A DNA stretch of 40,407 nt from Streptococcus mitis (GCA_018364455.1 JAGZLW010000018.1:1-40407), one strand, 5' to 3'; numbered from the stretch's first letter, positions 1 to 8,939 are shown. Made by a program: numbers and translations. Notes: generated by a model not told the origin, from the letters alone.

Positions 1-251
1 CCAATTAAACTAATTCCACTTACAATTTGGGCCTCAACCCTATAAGTATCATAATTAGGTGTATCCAAGAAAGCTTCTTTTGATAAAATCATCATTAAAG
101 TTGCAGTTAAGGCAACCAAGATATGAGTCTTTCTCCCAGCCTGCTTGTGCTTAGACTTTCTTTCATAGTCAATGATAAAACCAGAAAAACAAGACAATAA
201 AATGAGAATAATATATCGGACTTCAATCGGTAGAGCTATCGTATCAAGCAT
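1..251 (-). CDS. MgtC/SapB family membrane protein, N-terminal part (runs off window)
   Basis: The reading frame opens at ATG 251-249 behind a strong GAGGAGG ribosome site six bases upstream and stays open to base 1, so about 84 residues are visible and the C-terminus is missing. The start reads MLDTIALPIEVRYIILILL, followed by GFIIDYERKSKHKQAGRKTH and ILVALTATLMM. Membrane segment, (I/L)xxERxxxxKxAGxRTHxLVxLxA, membrane segment is the N-terminal signature of the MgtC/SapB family. Family members are inner-membrane proteins linked to Mg2+ limitation, pH stress or intracellular survival; the role in streptococci is not established. A sigma-A type promoter lies at 282-309. Confidence 0.75.
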   Translation of the reverse strand, partial: MLDTIALPIEVRYIILILLSCFSGFIIDYERKSKHKQAGRKTHILVALTATLMMILSKEAFLDTPNYDTYRVEAQIVSGISLI

Positions 252-281
252 TATTTCCTCCTCTATTACTCATAATTTTAT

Positions 282-309
282 ATTATAGTCCTAGTTGAAA
301 CTTTTTCAA
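282..309 (-). promoter_or_regulatory. Promoter of the MgtC-family gene
   Basis: On the minus strand TTGAAA (304-309) and TATAAT (282-287) are separated by 16 bases, about 30 bases upstream of the start codon. The -10 is a perfect consensus. Confidence 0.7.
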
Positions 310-340
310 GAGAATATATTAGTTGAAAATTGTCCTTTTT

Positions 341-385
341 AAAACAAAAAACCGCAGTTACCCTCTAGTGATAACTTGCAGTTTT
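341..385 (-). terminator. Rho-independent terminator after the TPR gene
   Basis: Minus-strand stem AAAACTGCAAGTTA (372-385) pairs with TAACTGCGGTTTT (348-360) with one bulge and one G.U pair, followed by TTTTTTGTTTT. It separates the TPR/transporter unit from the MgtC-family gene. Confidence 0.75.
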
Positions 386-402
386 CTATAACTAATGGAT
401 TC

Positions 403-1632
403 TTACAATGTCTCAAACAATTCTTGCATTTGCACATCATCTGGAACCAGTTTTAAATAAGCTTGTGCATTGACTTTTGCTTCTTCAAAGTAGCCCAATT
501 CACGCAAGAGATAGATATAGTGTTCCAGAAACTCTGGATTGTCCTTTAAATCTCCTGCCAACTCTTGGTAAAGCTCATAGGCAGTAGCCAAATCGTCCAT
601 TTCTTGATAGGAACGAGCAATCATCCACTTAGTCAAGAGATTTTCTGGCTCCTCACTTTGTAAGTCTAGAATATCCTCATAACGCTCCTGCTCCAGATAA
701 ATAGTTGCTAGACGGAGTAAGATTTCTTCCGTATCCTCAGCATCTTCTTTAGCAATAAGGAGATAATTTTCTGCCCCACTAGCATCATGCAATTCATAAG
801 AAAATTGTGAAGCTGCTAACAAGAGTCTTATTTCAAATGGATTTTTCTCCAACCCTTGCTTAGCGATTTGCAGGGCTTCTTGAACTTGATGTTCCTTATG
901 TAAGGCCTGACTGTAACCATACTCATATCCTTCAAAATCAGGTGAAATGGTATCAAGCTGTTTAAAGTAGAGGACAGCTTTTTGGTATTCTTCTTGATCA
1001 AAGTAAAGACTGGCCAACTCAAAAGCCGTTAGGTCATCGTATTCTAACTCCAGAGCTTTTTCTAAAAACTCTGTGGCCGTTTCAAATTTCCCTAACTGGG
1101 CATAGGCAAAGCCAATCCGTTGATAGGTGGAAATGCCTGTCTGCTCATAAATAGTACGATTATCTAACTGGGCATAGCCTTGAATAGCCTCTTGGTAATT
1201 TTCCAACTCACTATCCAACTCTGCTAATCCCAATATCAAGAGAGGATCTTCTGAGTAAGTCAATGCCTCCAATAATTTCTCACGCGCCACATCTGTCAAA
1301 CCTTCCATCTGGTAAAGGTCTGCTTTCAGAGCCAAAGCCGACACATACCAGTCACTGTCAGCTTGGATTTCCTCTAGATAGGCAAAGGCTTCTTCGATTT
1401 GACCATCCTCGCTAGCAATAGATGCTAGATTAAGATGAACCTCTGGGAAATCCTCTACGATTTTCAGGTAAATTTCCTTGGCCTGAGGATAAAAACCAAT
1501 CCCTTCAAGATAAGTAGCTAACTCATACAGAAGGTCATTTGGATCATTTTCTAAAGCTTTAACGAAATAGTGCTCTGCCTTAACTAAATCTTGCTCTTCC
1601 AAAGCCTGTAACATCTGTTGACTATTGTTCAC
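403..1632 (-). CDS. Tetratricopeptide repeat (TPR) protein
   Basis: This 409-residue acidic, soluble protein is built almost entirely of TPR-like helical hairpins from residue ~8 to the end; examples are IGFAYAQLGKFETATEFLEK and LASLYFDQEEYQKAVLYFKQ. It has no signal peptide or membrane segment, so it should be a cytoplasmic scaffold; its partners cannot be read from the sequence. The start is GTG (1632-1630), preceded by GAGGAAG, and overlaps the last 11 bases of the upstream transporter gene, which implies translational coupling. A terminator at 341-385 ends the unit. The TPR fold is clear; the specific function is unknown. Confidence 0.85.
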   Translation of the reverse strand: MNNSQQMLQALEEQDLVKAEHYFVKALENDPNDLLYELATYLEGIGFYPQAKEIYLKIVEDFPEVHLNLASIASEDGQIEEAFAYLEEIQADSDWYVSALALKADLYQMEGLTDVAREKLLEALTYSEDPLLILGLAELDSELENYQEAIQGYAQLDNRTIYEQTGISTYQRIGFAYAQLGKFETATEFLEKALELEYDDLTAFELASLYFDQEEYQKAVLYFKQLDTISPDFEGYEYGYSQALHKEHQVQEALQIAKQGLEKNPFEIRLLLAASQFSYELHDASGAENYLLIAKEDAEDTEEILLRLATIYLEQERYEDILDLQSEEPENLLTKWMIARSYQEMDDLATAYELYQELAGDLKDNPEFLEHYIYLLRELGYFEEAKVNAQAYLKLVPDDVQMQELFETL

Positions 1633-2788
1633 TCTTGACTTCCTCTCCCTCTAGTTCATATAGGCCACTAACTACCTTATACCATTCAAAAATGGCTGAA
1701 ATGACAACTTTAGCGGAGGCATAAACTGGAATACCGAGCAAGACTCCCCAGATACCAAACATGGATCCTGAAGTTAACAAGACAAAGAGAACATTAATGG
1801 GATGGATGTTTAATTGACTTCCCAAAATCAATGGAGAGACAAAACGGCCTTCAATAGTTTGTTCTACGATAAAGACAATCACTACTTTCAAAAGCATGAC
1901 TGGCCCAGCAATCAAGCCCAATACTAGGGCAGGAAGCATGGCTAGGAAACTACCAAGATAAGGAACCAGATTTAGAATACCAGCAGTAACACCCAGCGTA
2001 ACCGCATAGCGTAGACCAATGATCTTGAAGAAGATCATAAACATTACCGCAACAATAATAGCCACTGTTACTTGTCCTCGAACATAGTTAGACAACTGCT
2101 GATTCACATCTGATAAAACTTGTCCAACAGGTTCTTTCAATTTCGTTGGCATGAATTGGGTCAAATAGTGACGCAGGCCTTTCCCATCACGTAAGAGATA
2201 AAAGAGCATGAAAGGAACGATAATCAAGGCAACAATCACTTGAGAGGCCCCACTAATAAAGGCACTCACCCAGTTTACCGCCTGAGAAGAAACCTTGCTC
2301 GCCCAAACTGTAGCCTGACTAGAGAAGTTTGTCAAAACTTGTTCTAACTGAGGCCTGAAATCATCTGGTAAACGCTTGGTTACCAAATCATCAATAACCC
2401 GATCAGCATCTTCAAGATAGATTGGTACATTTCTTGCAAATGTTAAAACTTGACGTTGCAGATTTGGAATCGCTACTGCCAAGCCCCAAATGATAAAAAG
2501 AGCGATGATGACGAAGACAATAGTGATAGCTATAACACGATTAACCTTATGCTTCTCCATCCAATCAACAATAGGATTTAATAAATAATATAACAAACCA
2601 GATAAAATAACTGGCAACATCACGACTGCCAAAAAGTCTAAAACAGGTGAAAATAAAAAACTAATCTTACTTAAAATAAAAAGATTCAGTCCCAATAATA
2701 AGGTTACCAAAAATACCGTAATGGCCTTGTTATCCAAAAACCACTTGAAAAACCAAGATAGGCTAAAATGTTTCTCTTTTTGCTCCAT
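1622..2788 (-). CDS. AI-2E family transporter / PerM-like membrane protein
   Basis: This 388-residue polytopic protein belongs to the AI-2E/UPF0118 (PF01594) family. Paired N-terminal membrane segments (~15-70) precede a helical extracytoplasmic-type region (~100-190) and a C-terminal membrane block with the family-typical LGSQLNIHPINVLFVLL and FGIWGVLLGIPVYA (~320-355). Family members export small molecules such as AI-2 or act as Na+/H+ antiporters; the substrate here is not predictable. The start is supported by AGAAAGGAAG ten bases upstream. Its end overlaps the TPR gene, so the two form an operon driven by the extended -10 promoter at 2815-2823. Confidence 0.85.
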   Translation of the reverse strand: MEQKEKHFSLSWFFKWFLDNKAITVFLVTLLLGLNLFILSKISFLFSPVLDFLAVVMLPVILSGLLYYLLNPIVDWMEKHKVNRVIAITIVFVIIALFIIWGLAVAIPNLQRQVLTFARNVPIYLEDADRVIDDLVTKRLPDDFRPQLEQVLTNFSSQATVWASKVSSQAVNWVSAFISGASQVIVALIIVPFMLFYLLRDGKGLRHYLTQFMPTKLKEPVGQVLSDVNQQLSNYVRGQVTVAIIVAVMFMIFFKIIGLRYAVTLGVTAGILNLVPYLGSFLAMLPALVLGLIAGPVMLLKVVIVFIVEQTIEGRFVSPLILGSQLNIHPINVLFVLLTSGSMFGIWGVLLGIPVYASAKVVISAIFEWYKVVSGLYELEGEEVKSEQ

Positions 2789-2814
2789 AAATACTTCCTT
2801 TCTATTGTTCTCTC

Positions 2815-2823
2815 ATTATACCA
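2815..2823 (-). promoter_or_regulatory. Extended -10 promoter for the transporter/TPR operon
   Basis: The minus strand reads TGGTATAAT, a consensus extended -10, 27 bases before the transporter ATG. No good -35 box is visible at 16-18 bases, as is common for extended -10 promoters in streptococci. Confidence 0.65.
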
Positions 2824-2876
2824 TTTTTAAATCAAAATAACTCTTTTTTAAAGTGCTTACATGGAGACCTCAATAT

Positions 2877-2903
2877 AAAAAATCCCCTCAAAAGAGGAGA
2901 TTT
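2877..2903 (-). terminator. Terminator after the peptide-binding lipoprotein gene
   Basis: Minus-strand stem AAATCTCCTC / GAGGGGATTT with a TTTT loop (2880-2903), followed by a run of T residues, directly after the stop codon at 2906. Confidence 0.8.
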
Positions 2904-2905
2904 GA

Positions 2906-4888
2906 TTAGTCTTGAATATGACGGTCTAAGTTCTTCTGATAATCAGCATTGGATTTGGCTTTTTCATCAGCAAATTTCTTGCGGAACTCATCCATTTCTT
3001 TAGTAGTGACAATCTTATCTTGGATTTTCAGATACTTGTAGCTATTTTCACTAGTCTTGTCACCTACCCAGCCACCGGCACCACTGCCAGGAACCATTTT
3101 CGTCACTAGCATTTGAGCGCCATCAGAGTATACTGTAATAACAAGTGCACTATCTGACAACCAAGCTTGGGCCTTAGAATATTTGGAATAACGTTTTTGA
3201 AGGTCTGTTTTCTCACTATTTGCATCATCAATCAGTTCTTTGTATTTATCCAATCCAACTGTTTTAATAACTGGATTGTCTGTTCCTGGTGCCACACCAA
3301 GAGCACCTAGGAGACTTGGACCTGAAGTTGGATCAAATACATCTAGATAGGTTGATGGATCAGCAAAGTCTGGACTCCAACCACTGACTGCATTAATATC
3401 CCAGTCAGTATTTGCATTGGAAGTAGCTAGAGTAGTCATACTTCCCAATTCGTCATCAGAAACTTGTTGAATATCAACAACTACATTGTCAGAGCCTAAG
3501 GCTTCCTCAATGGATTGTTTATAAGACTGAACCTGACGAATAAAATCTGGATTTGATGAAGAAATTGGCAAATCTAAATGAATTGGGAACTGTACTCCAT
3601 CAGCTTGAAGAGTTTTCTTAGCAGCTTCAAACTTAGTTTTAGCCTTGTCTACATTATGAAGTGAATCTTGGGCATCATCAAGGCTGACATCTTTCCAGAC
3701 ATTATCCAATTTATCCAATTCTGTCTTAGTAACTTGACCAAATGTTTGATCTCCTACTTGTACAAATGTTGGAGGAGTGAAACTTGTCCGTAACTTACGA
3801 GGTCCTACTTCATCACCAAATACTTGAGAGATCCCTGCTTTACGATCTACCGCAAAAGCCAAGGCTTGACGGAAATCTTTGTTTAACAAGGCTTTCTTAG
3901 TAGAAGTTTTTTCTGCATCACTTGTTTTAGCAGTGTGATTGTAATTTACACGGTCGATATTGGTTGAGATATAAAAAACTCCTCCACGCTGTTGACCATA
4001 CACAATATTATCCTTGTATTTTTCTTTTAGACGTTCATAGTTGGCAGAGTTTTTAAAGAGAGGCGCAGCTGGATAATGTCCCTCATCAAAACCGCGTCCT
4101 AGGGAGTCTGCATCTTGACCATCAAAGAAGGATAACTTGATATCATCAATAAAGACATTTTGTTTATCCCAGTAGTTTTGATTTTTGGTCATTTCGATAG
4201 AAGACTTAGATGTAAGACCTTTGAGGAGATAAGGCCCATTGTATAGAATGCTCGTTACATCAGTTGGTTTACCAAAGTCATCTCCTTTAGAAGCTAAAAA
4301 GTCTTCATTAACTGGTGCAAGGACTCCCATTGTTGTTTTTGAATTCCAGAAAGATTCTGGATGATTCAAAGTATAGACTACAGTATAATCGTCAGTTGCT
4401 TTTACCCCAACACTAGAAAAATCTGTTGTTTTCCCATTTACATAGTCATCCAATCCTTTGATAGAATCCTGTACAAGATAAAGAGCCTGTGATTTCTTAT
4501 CTGCTGCGTGTTTCAGACCAGTCACAAAGTCTTGAGCCTTGACTTCACCATACTCTTCCCCCTCATTGGTATACCATTTGATACCCTGACGGATTTTATA
4601 GGTATAGGTCAAACCATCTTTGGAAACAGTCCAATCTTCTGCAACTGATGGAACTAAATTTCCATATTGATCATTTTCTAGTAATCCGTCAATAACATTA
4701 CCTGTAATCTGTTTAGTGCTGACATTCCCAGAAACTGTATAATCCAAAGTAACAGGATCTGATGTAAATACATAAGCATAAGTCACTGGTTTAGTAGTAT
4801 CTTTAGTACCATTACCAGTTGAACACGCTACTAGCACTGCTGCTGATAACACTGCTACACCTGCTACTAAGAAAGCTCGTTTTTTCAT
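2906..4888 (-). CDS. Oligopeptide-binding lipoprotein (AmiA/AliA/AliB family)
   Basis: This 660-residue substrate-binding protein belongs to the SBP_bac_5 (OppA) family. The N-terminus MKKRAFLVAGVAVLS is a lipoprotein signal with lipobox LVAC, so it is anchored to the outer face of the membrane. Family motifs include YVFTSDPVTLDY, NVIDGLLENDQYGNLVPSVA, EDWTVSKDGLTYTYKIR and PDFADPSTYLDVF. In pneumococci several such lipoproteins share the AmiCDEF permease and feed peptide nutrition and competence signalling; no permease gene adjoins this one. The frame extends upstream to 5014, but the ATG at 4888 has AGGGAG eight bases before it and starts the signal peptide, so the longer form is rejected. 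Which paralogue it is cannot be settled by eye. Confidence 0.9.
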   Translation of the reverse strand: MKKRAFLVAGVAVLSAAVLVACSTGNGTKDTTKPVTYAYVFTSDPVTLDYTVSGNVSTKQITGNVIDGLLENDQYGNLVPSVAEDWTVSKDGLTYTYKIRQGIKWYTNEGEEYGEVKAQDFVTGLKHAADKKSQALYLVQDSIKGLDDYVNGKTTDFSSVGVKATDDYTVVYTLNHPESFWNSKTTMGVLAPVNEDFLASKGDDFGKPTDVTSILYNGPYLLKGLTSKSSIEMTKNQNYWDKQNVFIDDIKLSFFDGQDADSLGRGFDEGHYPAAPLFKNSANYERLKEKYKDNIVYGQQRGGVFYISTNIDRVNYNHTAKTSDAEKTSTKKALLNKDFRQALAFAVDRKAGISQVFGDEVGPRKLRTSFTPPTFVQVGDQTFGQVTKTELDKLDNVWKDVSLDDAQDSLHNVDKAKTKFEAAKKTLQADGVQFPIHLDLPISSSNPDFIRQVQSYKQSIEEALGSDNVVVDIQQVSDDELGSMTTLATSNANTDWDINAVSGWSPDFADPSTYLDVFDPTSGPSLLGALGVAPGTDNPVIKTVGLDKYKELIDDANSEKTDLQKRYSKYSKAQAWLSDSALVITVYSDGAQMLVTKMVPGSGAGGWVGDKTSENSYKYLKIQDKIVTTKEMDEFRKKFADEKAKSNADYQKNLDRHIQD

Positions 4889-4919
4889 AGTCAAACTCCC
4901 TTGATAATTTGATAGATTT

Positions 4920-4947
4920 ATTATAGCACTTTTCAAAAGGAAATCAA
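4920..4947 (-). promoter_or_regulatory. Promoter of the peptide-binding lipoprotein gene
   Basis: The minus strand carries TTGATT (4942-4947), a 16-base spacer ending in TGC, and TATAAT (4920-4925). It lies about 32 bases before the ATG at 4888 and also rules out the longer reading of that gene. Confidence 0.75.
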
Positions 4948-5027
4948 TGAAAACATTTCTAATATTATCATAAAAAGAATTAGGTAAAACTCTTGCTAAG
5001 GTTGATTTCTTCATACTACCATTTTTG

Positions 5028-5036
5028 TGATATAAT
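5028..5036 (+). promoter_or_regulatory. Extended -10 promoter of the lactonase-family gene
   Basis: TGATATAAT at 5028-5036 is an extended -10 box 29 bases before the ATG at 5066; AGAGG at 5054-5058 is the ribosome site. Confidence 0.65.
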
Positions 5037-5065
5037 AGTCATATCTTTATTATAGAGGTAAAGTT

Positions 5066-6079
5066 ATGAAAGAAACTGTTTATTTTGGAACTTATACACG
5101 TCGTACTTCCCAAGGGATTTACAAGGCAGACTTTGATACAGAAACTGGTCAGCTTTCAAATCTAGAACTTTTTGCAGCTGAATCAAGTCCGACCTACCTT
5201 GCCTTTGACCGGCATCAACATTTATACACTGTTGGTAGTCAAGACGATAAGGGTGGAATTGCAGCCTATCAAACTAATGGTACCTTATTAAATCACGTCG
5301 TTGAAGAGGGAGCCCCCCACTGTTATGTTGCCGTTGATGAAGAGCGTGATTTGGTTTACGCGGCAAACTACCACAAGGGACAGGTCCTTGTTTATAAACG
5401 TCAGGAAGATGGTCGTCTTCTACTTAGTGATGTTGATCAACACAGTGGCCAAGGTCCACATGAAAATCAAGCTTCTCCACATGTTCACTATACAGATTTA
5501 ACACCTGACCACTATCTAGTGACCTGCGACTTAGGTACTGACCAAGTAATTACTTATGATCTTGATTCAGAAGGAAAATTATCTAAGCTCTATACCTATC
5601 ATAGCCAGCCAGGAGCAGGCTCACGCCATATTATTTTCCATAACCATTATAAAATCGCTTATCTCATTTGTGAACTCAATAGCACTATCGAGGTTCTAAT
5701 CTACGATGGTGTTGGCGAATTTGAACGCATGCAAGTCATTTCAACTCTACCAGACGGTTATAAAGGCTTTAATGGTACCGCTGCTATTCGTCTCTCTAAA
5801 GACGGTAAATACCTCTACGCTTCTAACCGTGGTCATGATTCTATCGCAGTATATACAATCCTTGCGGATGGAAGCTTAGAGTTGTTAGAAATCGTTCCGA
5901 CACATGGTCAGACTCCACGTGATTTTGACTTGACACCGGATCAAGAATTTGTCATTGCTGTCCATCAGGACTCTGACAATGCAACCGTCTTTAAACGCAA
6001 TTCTGAAACTGGACGTCTAGCAGAACTTTCTAATGACTTCCATGTCCCAGAAGCAGTCTGCATCAGTTTTGCCCCTTAA
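5066..6079 (+). CDS. Lactonase family protein (6-phosphogluconolactonase-like beta-propeller)
   Basis: This 337-residue cytoplasmic protein has the length and repeat pattern of the seven-bladed lactonase/YkgB family (PF10282): blade-like units such as YFGTYTRRTSQGIYKADFD, PTYLAFDRHQHLYTVGSQ and LYASNRGHDSIAVY, plus the conserved HENQASPHVHY and GSRHIIFH loops. Members hydrolyse 6-phosphogluconolactone in the pentose phosphate pathway or act on related lactones; an older database name is 3-carboxymuconate cyclase. The gene stands alone on the plus strand with its own promoter and a shared terminator. The family is secure; the exact substrate is inferred. Confidence 0.85.
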   Translation: MKETVYFGTYTRRTSQGIYKADFDTETGQLSNLELFAAESSPTYLAFDRHQHLYTVGSQDDKGGIAAYQTNGTLLNHVVEEGAPHCYVAVDEERDLVYAANYHKGQVLVYKRQEDGRLLLSDVDQHSGQGPHENQASPHVHYTDLTPDHYLVTCDLGTDQVITYDLDSEGKLSKLYTYHSQPGAGSRHIIFHNHYKIAYLICELNSTIEVLIYDGVGEFERMQVISTLPDGYKGFNGTAAIRLSKDGKYLYASNRGHDSIAVYTILADGSLELLEIVPTHGQTPRDFDLTPDQEFVIAVHQDSDNATVFKRNSETGRLAELSNDFHVPEAVCISFAP

Positions 6080-6087
6080 GAAAACAT

Positions 6088-6122
6088 AAAAAATGAACTT
6101 GGTAACTCAAGTTCATTTTTTT
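6088..6122. terminator. Bidirectional terminator between the lactonase gene and atpC
   Basis: AAATGAACTTG (6091-6101) and CAAGTTCATTT (6108-6118) form a perfect 11-bp stem with T runs on both strands. It serves the converging lactonase gene and the atp operon. Confidence 0.85.
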
Positions 6123-6123
6123 C

Positions 6124-6543
6124 TTATAGTCTATTTCCGACATTAATACGGTTAATGGCACGTTGCAGTGCAATCTTCGCACGACGTTCTTGGTCAATCA
6201 AGTGTTTGTCTTGTGCTTCTTCAATTTCACGCTCTGCTCGAAGTTTGGCACGTTCTGCACGACTAACATCGATATCACGAGCACGTTCTGCAGAGTCAGC
6301 AACGATTGTGATAACACCATTAGCAACTTCGATAACGCCTCCGTTCACTGCAATCCAGTTCACGTGATTTTCATCATCTACACGTTTAACCTTAACCTCA
6401 TCAACTGCTAAAACTGCAATCATATTTTCATGTCGTGGCAAGATTCCCATCTCACCATCCAGAGTTCGAACTGATACAAAGCTGGCATGGTGATCATAGA
6501 CGAGACCATCTGGTGTCACGATCTGGACAGTTAACTGAGCCAT
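6124..6543 (-). CDS. atpC: F1F0-ATPase epsilon subunit
   Basis: This 139-residue protein has the epsilon-subunit layout: an N-terminal beta-sandwich (MAQLTVQIVTPDGLVYDHHA, GEMGILPRHENMIA, ~1-85) and a C-terminal helical hairpin rich in Arg, Glu and Ala (~90-139) that can insert into F1 and inhibit hydrolysis. It belongs to the central stalk and couples the c ring to the catalytic head. It is the last gene of the atp operon, 10 bases after atpD, with a near-perfect GAGGTGATC ribosome site. In the pneumococcal literature the name atpC has been used for the c subunit; here it denotes epsilon. Confidence 0.97.
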   Translation of the reverse strand: MAQLTVQIVTPDGLVYDHHASFVSVRTLDGEMGILPRHENMIAVLAVDEVKVKRVDDENHVNWIAVNGGVIEVANGVITIVADSAERARDIDVSRAERAKLRAEREIEEAQDKHLIDQERRAKIALQRAINRINVGNRL

Positions 6544-6553
6544 AGATCACCTC

Positions 6554-7960
6554 TTAAAATCCCATTTTTTCAGCTTTTGCAATCACATCTTCGATAGAAC
6601 CTACACCACGGAAGGCATCTTCTGGCAAGTGGTCATGTTTACCATCAAGGATTTCCTTAAAGCCACGAACAGTTTCAGCAACTGGAACATAAGAACCAGG
6701 CTGACCAGTAAATTGTTCCGCAACGTTGAAGTTTTGTGACAAGAAAAACTGGATACGACGGGCACGAGCAACCAAGGTCTTTTCTTCATCAGAAAGCTCA
6801 TCCATACCAAGGATAGCAATGATATCTTGCAACTCATGGTAACGTTGAAGAACACGTTTAACTTCTGCAGCAACTGCGTAGTGCTCTTCTCCAACGATTT
6901 CAGGTGCCAAGGCACGTGAGCTTGAAGCAAGTGGGTCAACGGCTGGGTAGATACCCAATTGTACCAACTTACGTTCCAAGTTAGTTGTTGAGTCCAAGTG
7001 AGCGAAGGCTGTTGCTGGCGCTGGGTCAGTATAGTCATCAGCTGGCACATAGATAGCCTGGATAGAGGTTACAGAACCCTTTTTAGTTGATGTAATACGC
7101 TCTTGCAATTGACCCATTTCCGTAGCAAGTGTTGGTTGGTAACCAACGGCTGATGGCATACGACCCAAAAGGGCAGATACTTCTGAACCAGCCTGAGTGA
7201 AACGGAATATATTATCGATAAAGAGAAGCACGTCTTGGCCTTCTACATCACGGAAGTATTCAGCGATTGTCAAACCAGTAAGGGCAACACGCATACGTGC
7301 TCCTGGTGGCTCATTCATCTGACCAAATACCATGGCTGTTTTCTCGATAACACCTGATTCTTTCATTTCCCAGTAAAGGTCGTTCCCCTCACGAGTACGT
7401 TCCCCAACACCAGTAAATACTGAAATCCCACCGTGTTCTTGGGCAATGTTATGAATCAATTCTTGGATCAAGACAGTTTTACCAACTCCGGCACCACCGA
7501 AAAGTCCAACCTTACCACCTTTAAGGTAAGGGGCAAGAAGGTCGATAACCTTAATCCCTGTTTCAAGGATTTCAGAAGAGGTAGACAACTCATCAAAAGT
7601 TGGAGCTTTTTTATGAATTGGCTGACGCTCTGCATCTTCTGTAAAAGGAGCTTCCAAGTCAATGGTATCTCCCAAAACATTGAAGACACGTCCCAAAGTT
7701 TCTTTACCTACTGGTACAGAGATTGGACGACCTGTGTCCAATACTTCCATTCCACGAGTCAAACCATCTGTTGATTCCATGGCGATAGTACGGACCATAC
7801 CATCTCCCAACTCCAAGGCTACTTCAAGGACGATTTTTGTTTTTCTTTCGTCATTTTTGTAGACGACAAGTGCATTGTTAATCTCAGGAAGTTTTTCCCC
7901 TGCTGCAAACAAGACGTCTACAACGGGACCGATAACCTGAGCAATTTTACCTGAACTCAT
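6554..7960 (-). CDS. atpD: F1F0-ATPase beta subunit (catalytic)
   Basis: This 468-residue catalytic subunit carries an N-terminal beta barrel (MSSGKIAQVIGPVVDVLF), the P-loop GGAGVGKT (~155-162), GERTREGNDLYWEM with the catalytic Glu/Arg region, Walker B VLLFIDNIFRF and the signature PAVDPLASSSRAL. Three copies alternate with alpha in F1. The start codon follows two overlapping purine stretches (AGGAGAAGGAG). An 85-base spacer with two stem-loops separates it from atpG, longer than most spacers in the operon. Confidence 0.98.
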   Translation of the reverse strand: MSSGKIAQVIGPVVDVLFAAGEKLPEINNALVVYKNDERKTKIVLEVALELGDGMVRTIAMESTDGLTRGMEVLDTGRPISVPVGKETLGRVFNVLGDTIDLEAPFTEDAERQPIHKKAPTFDELSTSSEILETGIKVIDLLAPYLKGGKVGLFGGAGVGKTVLIQELIHNIAQEHGGISVFTGVGERTREGNDLYWEMKESGVIEKTAMVFGQMNEPPGARMRVALTGLTIAEYFRDVEGQDVLLFIDNIFRFTQAGSEVSALLGRMPSAVGYQPTLATEMGQLQERITSTKKGSVTSIQAIYVPADDYTDPAPATAFAHLDSTTNLERKLVQLGIYPAVDPLASSSRALAPEIVGEEHYAVAAEVKRVLQRYHELQDIIAILGMDELSDEEKTLVARARRIQFFLSQNFNVAEQFTGQPGSYVPVAETVRGFKEILDGKHDHLPEDAFRGVGSIEDVIAKAEKMGF

Positions 7961-7995
7961 CTCCTTCTCCTATTCTATATAAGATACTGTCGGTT

Positions 7996-8010
7996 CCTAG
8001 CTCAACTAGG
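7996..8010 (-). other. Short stem-loop in the atpG-atpD spacer
   Basis: CCTAG (7996-8000) and CTAGG (8006-8010) can pair around a five-base loop, with two further GG/CC pairs beyond a small internal loop. There is no T run, so it is not a terminator. Confidence 0.4.
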
Positions 8011-8038
8011 TCCTAAGTTCATTTTCATACGAGCTGGA

Positions 8039-8062
8039 CTAGTGCCTATTCTAAGGCACTAG
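8039..8062 (-). other. Perfect 9-bp stem-loop spanning the atpG stop codon
   Basis: CTAGTGCCT (8039-8047) and AGGCACTAG (8054-8062) form a perfect inverted repeat around a six-base loop, with the atpG TAG stop (8048-8046) at the stem/loop boundary. No T run follows on the minus strand, so an RNA-stability or processing role is more likely than termination. Confidence 0.55.
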
Positions 8063-8924
8063 CTCCTGCTACGATTTCTGTAATTTCTTGTGTAATCGCC
8101 GCCTGTCTGGCACGGTTATACTGAATTGTCAAATCATTAATGACTTTCTTAGCATTATCAGTCGCTGTTTGCATGGCTGTCATACCTGCAGCATTTTCAG
8201 CTGTCTTGGCATCGATAATAGCCCCGTAAATCATACTTTCTGCAAACTGAGGCAATAGCTGCTCCAAAATTTCTTCTCGGCTGGTTTCCAATTCAAAAGT
8301 CAAGCTGTAGTCTTCATCCGCTTCATTGGGATCCAAGTCAACAATCGGAAGCATTTGTTCCACACGCATTTGACTAGTTAGCGTATTGACATGGTGGTTA
8401 TAGCAGACATAAAGTTCATCAAAAAGTTCATTTTGGTACATTTCAACAGTTTTTGAAATAATCTTACGAACTTCATCAAAGCTAGGCTGATCCGCCAAGC
8501 CACGTAATTCATAAAGTGGTTGAATACCGCGAGCCTTAAAGAAATCAGCTCCCATTCCACCAATACAGATCATTTCAAAGCCTTTACCGTCTGGATGGTA
8601 TTCTTCCTTCAACTCCATAACAGCTTTCAAGATTGAAGAATTATAACCTCCAACCAAACCACGGTCTGAAGTAATAACGATATAGCCTGTCTTCTTCACA
8701 GGACGGCTAATCAACATCGGGTTGGTTGAGCCACCAGATCCATTACCATGAAGGATATCTGTCAAGAGCTTGCGAACTTTTTGAGCGTATACTTGGAAGT
8801 TGCGAGCAGCTTCTTCAGAACGACCTAGCTTAGCAGCCGATACCATTTGCATGGCATTAGTGATTTGACTCGTATTTTTTGTTGAGGCGATTTTTGTTTT
8901 AATATCATTTAGAGATACTGCCAT
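8046..8924 (-). CDS. atpG: F1F0-ATPase gamma subunit
   Basis: This 292-residue protein is the rotating central shaft of F1. The N-terminal coiled-coil helix MAVSLNDIKTKIASTKNTSQ with ITNAMQMVSAAKL and the C-terminal helix (NDLTIQYNRARQAAITQEIT, EIVAGASALE) are diagnostic. A Rossmann-like middle (GYIVITSDRGLVGGYN) follows the first helix. It lies 15 bases after atpA with a GAGGTG ribosome site. The last codons fall inside a stable inverted repeat. Confidence 0.97.
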   Translation of the reverse strand: MAVSLNDIKTKIASTKNTSQITNAMQMVSAAKLGRSEEAARNFQVYAQKVRKLLTDILHGNGSGGSTNPMLISRPVKKTGYIVITSDRGLVGGYNSSILKAVMELKEEYHPDGKGFEMICIGGMGADFFKARGIQPLYELRGLADQPSFDEVRKIISKTVEMYQNELFDELYVCYNHHVNTLTSQMRVEQMLPIVDLDPNEADEDYSLTFELETSREEILEQLLPQFAESMIYGAIIDAKTAENAAGMTAMQTATDNAKKVINDLTIQYNRARQAAITQEITEIVAGASALE

Positions 8925-8939
8925 CTGACACCTCTATTC

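Noticed and set aside
4889..5014. N-terminal 42-codon extension of the peptide-binding lipoprotein
   Set aside because: It would cover the promoter and place residues before the lipoprotein signal; the ATG at 4888 has the ribosome site.
7433..7774. 113-codon plus-strand frame opposite atpD
   Set aside because: Shadow of atpD; low-complexity translation without family features.
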